A stretch of DNA of 64,000 bases from Gemmata palustris. Lineage in GTDB: Bacteria > Planctomycetota > Planctomycetia > Gemmatales > Gemmataceae. Position 1 is the stretch's first letter, and each line of letters begins with the position of its first letter. This document shows, piece by piece, positions 58,265-64,000 of this stretch. The notes beneath the pieces were generated by a model. That model worked only from the letters and a program-made list of their open reading frames with translations. It searched no databases and was not told where the DNA came from. The DNA is taken from positions 4,402,001-4,466,000 of the forward strand of contig NZ_JAGKQQ010000001.1 in assembly GCF_017939745.1 (NCBI RefSeq). Reading direction: 5' to 3'. The translations under genes and the position numbers were made by a program.

Positions 58265-59305
58265 ATGCGCCGCACCGTCCTCGCTACCGTGCTCGCCACT
58301 GCCCTCGGGGGCGTGTTCGCGGCCCCGGCCGCCACCCAACCGCCGGCGGCCGACGAGCCGAAGCCGATGGGCGTTGTCCCCAAGGACAACGTGAAGATGG
58401 ACGACGACACCAAGAAGGCGGTGGACAAGGCGCTCAGGTACCTCGCCGACAAGCAAGAGTCCGACGGCTCGTGGGGGAACACCGCGATCACCGGTTTCGT
58501 GCTCCTCGCGTTTATGTCGAACGGCCACATGCCGACCCAGGGCGACCACGCCCGAGCGGTCGCGAAAGGCATCCGCAACTTGTGCTCCGTGGCCCGCGAG
58601 GACGGGTACCTGGTCGGCGCCCGCGGCGGCAACATGTACTGCCACGGCATGGCCACGCTCGCGCTCACGCAGGCCTACGGCATGACCGGCGACGAGGACG
58701 TGAAGAAGGTCACCAAGCGGGCCATCGACCTCATTATCAAGACGCAGAACAACGAGGGCGGCTGGCGCTACGACCCGGCCCCCACCGGCGCGGACATCTC
58801 GGTCACGATCATGCAGGTGATGGCGCTGCGCGGCGCGCAGGACGCGGGCGTCCACGTCCCGGACAAGGTGATGAAGGACGCCATCAAGTACGTGAACCGC
58901 TGTTACGACAAGCGCACCGGCGGGTACAAGTACCAGCCCTATTCGGCCGGCGCGGGCTACGCGCGCACGGCCGCGGGCGTGTGCGTGCTCCAACTGTGCG
59001 GCCAGTACGACGCGGACGAGATCAAGCAGGCGGTGGAGTACCTGGAAAAGATCAGCGACGACCGCGCCCACTACTGGTACGGCCACTACTACGCCTGCCA
59101 CGCGATGAACCAGATCGGCGGCGAGTTGTGGGAGAAGTATTACAAGCGGATGCGCGACAAGCTGCTCTCGCCGGGCTACCAGAAAAACACCGGCGAGTGG
59201 TACGACCCGCGCCTCGAAGCGGCCTACGGTTCCTCGTACCAAACGGCGATCGCGGTGCTGATCCTCAGCGTGCCGACGCACTACCTGCCGATCTACCAGA
59301 AGTGA
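58265..59305 (+). CDS. secreted prenyltransferase/squalene-cyclase-fold protein
   Basis: 346 residues from ATG 58265 with a signal peptide (cleavage near VFAAPAATQ). It shows the repeated alpha-alpha toroid pattern of terpene cyclase/prenyltransferase-like domains: ALRYLADKQESDGSWGNTAITGFVLLAF, GMATLALTQAYGMTGDEDVKK, LIIKTQNNEGGWRYDPAPTGADISVTIMQVMALRGA, AIKYVNRCYDKRTGGYKYQP and YGSSYQTAIAVLILSVP (QW-like motifs). The catalytic DxDD motif of squalene-hopene cyclase is absent, so it is probably a binding or scaffold fold. It is common at the end of planctomycete MoxR/VWA loci. Confidence 0.88.
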   Translation: MRRTVLATVLATALGGVFAAPAATQPPAADEPKPMGVVPKDNVKMDDDTKKAVDKALRYLADKQESDGSWGNTAITGFVLLAFMSNGHMPTQGDHARAVAKGIRNLCSVAREDGYLVGARGGNMYCHGMATLALTQAYGMTGDEDVKKVTKRAIDLIIKTQNNEGGWRYDPAPTGADISVTIMQVMALRGAQDAGVHVPDKVMKDAIKYVNRCYDKRTGGYKYQPYSAGAGYARTAAGVCVLQLCGQYDADEIKQAVEYLEKISDDRAHYWYGHYYACHAMNQIGGELWEKYYKRMRDKLLSPGYQKNTGEWYDPRLEAAYGSSYQTAIAVLILSVPTHYLPIYQK

Positions 59306-59334
59306 CGGTAGGGGTAGCGGTTCGCCCGGGTGCG

Positions 59335-59868
59335 ATGAAGTCAGAGGCCGGAACCGTGCTCTACCACTTCGTCGGTCCGCGCGCGATCGCGAACCGCTGC
59401 GGCCCGCCCCCACGCGGAACCCCGATCGCGTCGCCGGAAGACGTACTTCGCTGGGTCGCCTCGAACACCGAAGGGCCGCTCGTCGCAGTTGAAGTAACCG
59501 TTACTTTTGTCGTGAGCGAGGCGGGAACGCTCCTCATCGCCGACCGCCATTCGGAACACGTCGCCTGTGCCGGTACCCGACCGGTGCGCACGGCCGGCGA
59601 AATTTGCTTTGCGGTTCACGGCGACGCTGTAACCGTGACGCGAATCAGCAACCAGTCGACCGGCTATTGCCCGGAACCGGAGTCGTGGGCGGATGTGGTC
59701 GGCGCACTGCGCGGGGCGGGACTTGGGCCAACGGACGGCTTCGACCCGCGGTGCGAATTCCGGCGCTGTCCAAAGTGCGCAGCGCTCAATCTCGTGAAGC
59801 ACGCCGTGTTCGAGTGCGGTGTCTGCGAAGCCGAATTACCGCGCGAGTACAACTGCCAGTCGCGGTGA
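59335..59868 (+). CDS. hypothetical protein with C-terminal zinc ribbon
   Basis: 177 residues from ATG 59335; an upstream in-frame GTG near 59302 is possible. The N-terminal part (LYHFVGPRAIANRCG...SPEDVLRWV) is unrecognised. The last 50 residues carry FRRCPKCAALNLVKHAVFECGVCEAELP, a CxxC...CxxC zinc ribbon. The 29-base spacing from the prenyltransferase-like gene suggests co-transcription. It converges on nadE. Confidence 0.7.
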   Translation: MKSEAGTVLYHFVGPRAIANRCGPPPRGTPIASPEDVLRWVASNTEGPLVAVEVTVTFVVSEAGTLLIADRHSEHVACAGTRPVRTAGEICFAVHGDAVTVTRISNQSTGYCPEPESWADVVGALRGAGLGPTDGFDPRCEFRRCPKCAALNLVKHAVFECGVCEAELPREYNCQSR

Positions 59869-59922
59869 GCCGATTCGGGGCAAACGTTATCAATGACCAT
59901 TAGTTCAATTCCGCCCGGTCGT

Positions 59923-61935
59923 TCACTCGCCCCCCTCCACCGCGTCGAGCCACACGCGGACGGCCGCGTCGCTGGGCATGCGCCAGTCGCCGCGGGGCGA
60001 GACGCTCACCGAACCTACCTTCGGGCCGTCGGGCAAACAGCTCCGCTTGAACTGGTTCGCAAAGAACCGCTTGAGGAACACCCGGAGCCAGTGGCGCAAG
60101 GTGTCCGCGGTGTACTCGCGCGCGAACTTCGCGTGCCCCGCGAGGAAGAGGATCTTCTCGGGCTCCGCGCCGAACCGCAGGAAGTGGTAGAGGAAGAAGT
60201 CCACCAGTTCGTAGGGACCGACGGTCGATTCGGTCGATTGCGCGATTTCGCCGTTCGCGCCGGTGGGCAACAGTTCCGGCGAAATCGGAGTTTTCACGAT
60301 CTCGAGCAACGTGTCGCGCGCGGGGCCGTCGAACTCGTTGTGCGCCGCCCACTCCACCAGGAACTTCACCAGTGTCTTCGGGATGCTCACGTTCGGGTTG
60401 TACATGCTCATGTGGTCGGCGTTATAGGTACACCACCCGAGCGCGAGTTCCGAGAGGTCGCCCGTGCCGATCACGAACCCGGTGTTCATCAGGAGCGCGG
60501 TGCGGGCGCGGGCCTGCACGTTCTCGAACGTGAGGTCGGAGCGGTTGTCCTCCGGCAGCCGGCACAGCCGCTCCGAAAGCGAAGCGACGGTCTCGGTCTC
60601 GAGCCGGATGCCGAACGGGGCGTGGCCCAGTGCCCGCATTTGCTCCAAACACATCGCGCGGATGTCGATCTCGCGCAGCGTGATGTTCAGCGCGCGGGCG
60701 AGGTCGTGTGCGTTCGTCCGCGTGCCCGCGCTCGTGCCGAAGCCCGGCATCGTGAGCGCGTGAACGCCCTCGCGCGGCACCCCCAGTTCGTCCATCGTCT
60801 TGCACACGACGAGCAGCGCGAGCGTGGAGTCCAGCCCGCCCGACACGCCGATGGCGACCGGCGGGAGCCCGACGTGCGAGAGCCGGCGCCCGAGCGCCGC
60901 GACCTGCGTCTGGAAGATGTCGCGGCACCGCTCGTCGCACGTGGCCGGGTCGGAGGGCACAAAGGGGTTCGCGTCCACCGCGCGCACGAGCTTCGGCTCG
61001 CGCGCCGTGGGTTCCAGATCGAACGACAGGGTCCGGTACTTGCCCAGGCCCAGGTCCGCCACCCGGTTGGCGTCGTGGAACGTGTTCGTCTGGATGCGGT
61101 CGTGCAGGAGCCGGTCGAGGTCGAGGTCGGTCACGAGCAACTGCTGCCCGTGGCGGAACCGTTCGGACTCCGCGAGGATCACGCCGTTCTCGGCCACGAT
61201 GCAGTGCCCGCCGAACACGATGTCGGTCGTCGACTCGCCCTCCCCGCAGGACGCGTACACGTACCCCCCGATGCACCGCGCCGACTGCGAGCTCACCAAC
61301 TGGCGCCGGTACCCGGCCTTGCCGATCACCTCGTTGCTCGCGGACAGGTTCGCGAACACGGTCGCGCCCATCACCGCCTGGAGCGCGCTGGGGGCGACGG
61401 GCATCCACAGGTCTTCGCAAATTTCGACGCCGAGCGTGAACCCGTTCATCGTGCGGCAGTCGAACAGCAAGTTGGTGCCGAACGGCACGCTCTGGCCGGC
61501 GCACGACGCGGCGGAGAAGTTCGCGTTGTCGGCCGGGCAGAAGTACCGGGCGTCGTAGAACTCCTTGTAATTCGGCAGGTACGTTTTGGGGACGATGCCG
61601 AGCACCTTGCCCCCGTGAACGACCGCGGCGCAGTTGAAGAGCTGCCCCTCGATCGCGAGCGGCAGCCCCACCACCGCGACCCCGCGGAACACGGTCGCGC
61701 CCTTCTCCACCACCTTCGCGAGCGCTTCCTCGGCGGCGCGCTGCAGCGACGACAGGTGGAACAGGTCGTGACACGTGTAGCCGGTTAACCCGCACTCCGG
61801 GAACACGAGCAGGTTGACCCCCTGCCCCTCGGCCCGGGCCATGAGCGCGAGCGTGCGGTCCGCGTTGAACGGGCAATCTGCGACCCGCAGTTCCGGGCTG
61901 GCCGCCGCGACGCGAAGGAAGCCGTGTGTGTTCAT
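59923..61935 (-). CDS. nadE: glutamine-dependent NAD+ synthetase
   Basis: 670 residues. The N-terminal nitrilase/glutaminase domain has its triad in FPECGLTGYTCHDLF (Glu), PKTYLPNYKEFYD (Lys) and GVEICEDLWMP (Cys). The C-terminal ammonia-dependent synthetase domain carries the P-loop IGVSGGLDSTLALLV and GFGTSAGTRTNAHDLARAL. This is the two-domain type, as in Mycobacterium and eukaryotes. It amidates nicotinate adenine dinucleotide using glutamine and ATP. A nicotinate phosphoribosyltransferase-like gene lies upstream on the same strand. Confidence 0.96.
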   Translation of the reverse strand: MNTHGFLRVAAASPELRVADCPFNADRTLALMARAEGQGVNLLVFPECGLTGYTCHDLFHLSSLQRAAEEALAKVVEKGATVFRGVAVVGLPLAIEGQLFNCAAVVHGGKVLGIVPKTYLPNYKEFYDARYFCPADNANFSAASCAGQSVPFGTNLLFDCRTMNGFTLGVEICEDLWMPVAPSALQAVMGATVFANLSASNEVIGKAGYRRQLVSSQSARCIGGYVYASCGEGESTTDIVFGGHCIVAENGVILAESERFRHGQQLLVTDLDLDRLLHDRIQTNTFHDANRVADLGLGKYRTLSFDLEPTAREPKLVRAVDANPFVPSDPATCDERCRDIFQTQVAALGRRLSHVGLPPVAIGVSGGLDSTLALLVVCKTMDELGVPREGVHALTMPGFGTSAGTRTNAHDLARALNITLREIDIRAMCLEQMRALGHAPFGIRLETETVASLSERLCRLPEDNRSDLTFENVQARARTALLMNTGFVIGTGDLSELALGWCTYNADHMSMYNPNVSIPKTLVKFLVEWAAHNEFDGPARDTLLEIVKTPISPELLPTGANGEIAQSTESTVGPYELVDFFLYHFLRFGAEPEKILFLAGHAKFAREYTADTLRHWLRVFLKRFFANQFKRSCLPDGPKVGSVSVSPRGDWRMPSDAAVRVWLDAVEGGE

Positions 61936-62103
61936 GGCGAAGTTATATCACCTCGACGGCGATTCCGGTGAACGGCTTCAATTGCTGGTCGTGACCGTGG
62001 TTGCACCGGTCACAACATACGTGTTCGTTATCGTTCACGCCCTACCAACATTCTACCAACTGCGCCCCCGCGCGCAGCGATCTGCGATGCGGTGAACGGG
62101 CCA

Positions 62104-63597
62104 TTATCCCGTAGTTCCCGCGGACAGTCGGGCACGCGCCTCTGCGACTTCCGCGGTGCGCATCGCGTTGAATCGACTCAGGTGCTCGGCCACCAGCGGC
62201 GACGGTTCCCACCGCGTGTATCGCGCCCAGGTGCGTTCCGCGCGGGCCGCTTGTGATCGGAAGTCCTCCGAGTACACCACGCGGCCCTGCTCCACCAGTT
62301 TCACGAACAGCGGTTCGCCGTCGATGCTCTCGCTCTTGTCCGCGACGACGAGTGTGTCGCCGCGTGCGTACACGCGGACGTAGCCCGGAATCGTTTCTTT
62401 ACCCGGCGAATTGGAGAACTTCACGTTCGGCCGGTCCGCCGTTGCGGTGCGCTTGAACACTGCACTCACGGTGTCGCGGTGGACCAGTTTCCACCAGTAC
62501 CCGCCCGCCCCCGGGAACAGCATCGTCGGCTCGATGCCGGTCTGCGTGCGGAACACGTCGTAGACGCGGCGCACGCCGTCGGGGGTGACTTCGTCCTCGA
62601 AGACAATCACGCGCGGCGGGATACCGAGCGCCTTCATGCGCTGGAAGTACAGCACGCACTGCGCCGCGATGTCGCCGCTATCGACGCGCACCCCCACGCG
62701 ATCGGTTTCCGGGTGCGCGCGGATCACGCGCAGGGCGTTCTCCAGGCCGACAGTTTCCGCGTCCACGAGGTCGCAGAGCAGCGACGCGGTACCCATCTTC
62801 GACACGAACCGGTCCATCATCTCGTACTCGCTCGCCGCGAGCGTCTTCTCGAACGATTGCGCCGCGCACATCATTTCGTGACCGATGGTGCCGATCGACT
62901 TGAACAGCTCCGGCCACACGAACTCGGCCGTGTCGTTGGACGTGAGTTGCGCGGCCCCCGATGTCCCCGCCCCGCCAACGAACCGCGCGAGGAGCAGAAC
63001 GAGGTTGCACACCTCGACCGGCGCGGAGCGCAGCCCGAACTCGGCGTCGCGCGGGGTCGCTTCGCTCATGAGGCGGGCCTTGGTCGCCTGGATGATCGGC
63101 GCGAAGTAGCGGCACATCGCGGGCTCGAGATAGGAAATCAGCCCGCCCGCGCCTTCAAAGGTGATACTCGGCACGCCGGCGAGGAACGTCTGCCCGCCGG
63201 GGAGCCCCCAAATGTCGATGGGTAACGTGAGGTCTTCGCCCGGCTGTTCGAGCACCGCGTCCCACACTTCGGCGGGGAACGCCTTCGTCGCGGAGTGGGT
63301 CGCGTACCACGCGCGCGACAGTTCGATGTCGCGCCTCTTGAGGGGTCGGTGGAACCACTGCGCGAGCATGGCCTCGTGCCCGGCCATGACGAGCCGGTTG
63401 TTCGCCCCGACCTCGGGCAGGCCCTTGCGAAACGTGAGGGTGTACGCGGCGCGCTGGAGCGCGATTTCGGGTACCGCGGTCCACATGGTGCGCTTGTACG
63501 TATCGGTCCCGCCGAGCCACCCGCCGAGCAGGAACAATTTGGCGAAGAACTCGTCGCGCATCTCCTGGCGCTTCGCGGCGAACGGGTCGGTGGACAT
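62104..63597 (-). CDS. nicotinate phosphoribosyltransferase-family protein
   Basis: 497 residues from ATG 63595-63597; ATG 63607-63609 is an alternative. Type II phosphoribosyltransferase-barrel features: TDTYKRTMW near the N-terminus, EMMDRFVSKMGTASLLCDLVDAETVGLENALRVIR, GVRVDSGDIAAQCVLYFQRMKALG (the RxDSGD of NAPRT/NAMPT) and PGAGGYWWKLVHRD. The conserved Ser-Asp and Arg residues favour nicotinate or nicotinamide as substrate, giving the mononucleotide that feeds NAD synthesis. It is located 168 bases upstream of nadE on the same strand. It is divergent enough that the exact substrate is uncertain. Confidence 0.83.
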   Translation of the reverse strand: MSTDPFAAKRQEMRDEFFAKLFLLGGWLGGTDTYKRTMWTAVPEIALQRAAYTLTFRKGLPEVGANNRLVMAGHEAMLAQWFHRPLKRRDIELSRAWYATHSATKAFPAEVWDAVLEQPGEDLTLPIDIWGLPGGQTFLAGVPSITFEGAGGLISYLEPAMCRYFAPIIQATKARLMSEATPRDAEFGLRSAPVEVCNLVLLLARFVGGAGTSGAAQLTSNDTAEFVWPELFKSIGTIGHEMMCAAQSFEKTLAASEYEMMDRFVSKMGTASLLCDLVDAETVGLENALRVIRAHPETDRVGVRVDSGDIAAQCVLYFQRMKALGIPPRVIVFEDEVTPDGVRRVYDVFRTQTGIEPTMLFPGAGGYWWKLVHRDTVSAVFKRTATADRPNVKFSNSPGKETIPGYVRVYARGDTLVVADKSESIDGEPLFVKLVEQGRVVYSEDFRSQAARAERTWARYTRWEPSPLVAEHLSRFNAMRTAEVAEARARLSAGTTG

Positions 63598-63665
63598 GCG
63601 GGGTTCCATCGGGAGCGATCGGTGCCAACATCCTACCGACCGCGATCCCGGAACGCGACCCGCCG

Positions 63666-64000
63666 TCACTCGTTCGGCGCCACGTCGCCCGCAGCGCGGC
63701 TGTACAACGCGACGAACGTGGCCCCGGACATGCTCTGGCGGAAGAACCGCACGGCCCCGTCGCCCAGGAGGAAATTCGCCCCGCCGCCGTGGAACGAGTA
63801 GATCTCGTTCCCGTTGTGGCAGTTGATCGGGCTGGTCCCGTTGCACACCACCTCGATCGTGATCCGGTTCTCGGAATCGGCCCAGCGCTCGTTCCCGTTG
63901 ATGATGCCGCCGGAAATGCGCTTCCCGTTCGCCCACGATTCCGGGCGCCCGCCGTCCTCGAACACCATGAACGTGTTCGACAGCCCGTCACTGACTGCGC
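63666..64000 (-). CDS. DUF1559 pseudopilin-like protein (C-terminal part, continues beyond window)
   Basis: The open frame runs off the right edge (DGLSNTFMVFEDGG...). The visible 110 residues contain ITIEVVCNGTSPINCHNGNEIYSFHGGGANFLLGDGAVRFFRQSMS. The final H-G-G-G-A-N-F-L-L-G-DG is the H-X9-DG motif that defines the planctomycete-expanded DUF1559 proteins, which have type IV pilin-like N-termini and are exported. The N-terminal prepilin part lies outside the window. Confidence 0.92.
   Translation of the reverse strand, partial: AVSDGLSNTFMVFEDGGRPESWANGKRISGGIINGNERWADSENRITIEVVCNGTSPINCHNGNEIYSFHGGGANFLLGDGAVRFFRQSMSGATFVALYSRAAGDVAPNE

Overview
The window looks like chromosomal DNA of a Gemmata-type planctomycete (order Gemmatales). 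Base composition is GC-rich throughout. Several families that are abundant in planctomycetes are present: TIGR03067 lipoproteins, a DUF1559 protein with the H-X9-DG motif, a DUF1580 excisionase-like protein, a DUF1080 glycoside-hydrolase-like protein, a PASTA-less membrane Ser/Thr kinase, and a long MoxR/DUF58/VWA (Bat-like) locus. This placement is inference from gene content; there is no rRNA in the window.

Layout, left to right. (1) 1-4.7 kb is the end of an integrative element: small DNA-binding and Zn-ribbon proteins, a primase/helicase-like ATPase, a DUF1580 protein and a tyrosine recombinase that abuts the 3' end of a tRNA-His gene. (2) 4.8-12 kb: tRNA-His, directly downstream of a Thg1-like tRNA-His guanylyltransferase gene; an archaeal-type ornithine cyclodeaminase; an Rpn-like nuclease; a WD40 protein; and a stand-alone arginine dihydrolase. 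The cyclodeaminase and dihydrolase together are the two halves of the cyanobacterial ArgZ/AgrE fusion. NnrD (NAD(P)HX repair) follows. (3) 12-17.3 kb: DinB-like protein, Ser/Thr kinase, PEP carboxykinase and a secreted protein. (4) 17.4-25.4 kb: quinone oxidoreductase, then a phenylalanine/tyrosine catabolic run (phhA, hpd, a Uma2-type protein, an FAH-family hydrolase, hmgA, an AhpD-like protein). A complete insertion sequence has split a small gene in the middle of this run.

(5) 25.5-34 kb: a caspase-fold protein that has lost both catalytic residues, a TIGR03067 lipoprotein, a second AhpD-like protein, and several secreted proteins (DUF1080, VWA, MuiA-like), separated by MITE-like palindromes. 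(6) 33.8-38.5 kb: a two-component system and small proteins, including a MazG-like pyrophosphatase. (7) 38.5-59.9 kb: a long co-oriented cell-envelope locus. It contains a large membrane protein, an ABC ATPase, GalE, MoxR, DUF58, TIGR03067 proteins, two VWA membrane proteins, a large membrane/coiled-coil pair and a prenyltransferase-fold secreted protein. A four-helix-bundle gene flanked by inverted heptamer repeats is inserted in it. (8) 59.9-64 kb: NAD synthesis (glutamine-dependent nadE and a nicotinate phosphoribosyltransferase-like gene) and the end of a DUF1559 protein.

Two themes run across the window. Gene borders are repeatedly occupied by two kinds of repeat: long GC-rich palindromes (MITE/REP-like), and families of degenerate 7-8-nt words. 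One of the word-repeat clusters carries its own four-helix-bundle gene, which is my best candidate for an undescribed system. In addition, several genes have been broken or reshaped by such elements: the IS-split gene, a TIGR03067 pseudogene, a VapC remnant, and a protein whose N-terminus is encoded by a MITE.
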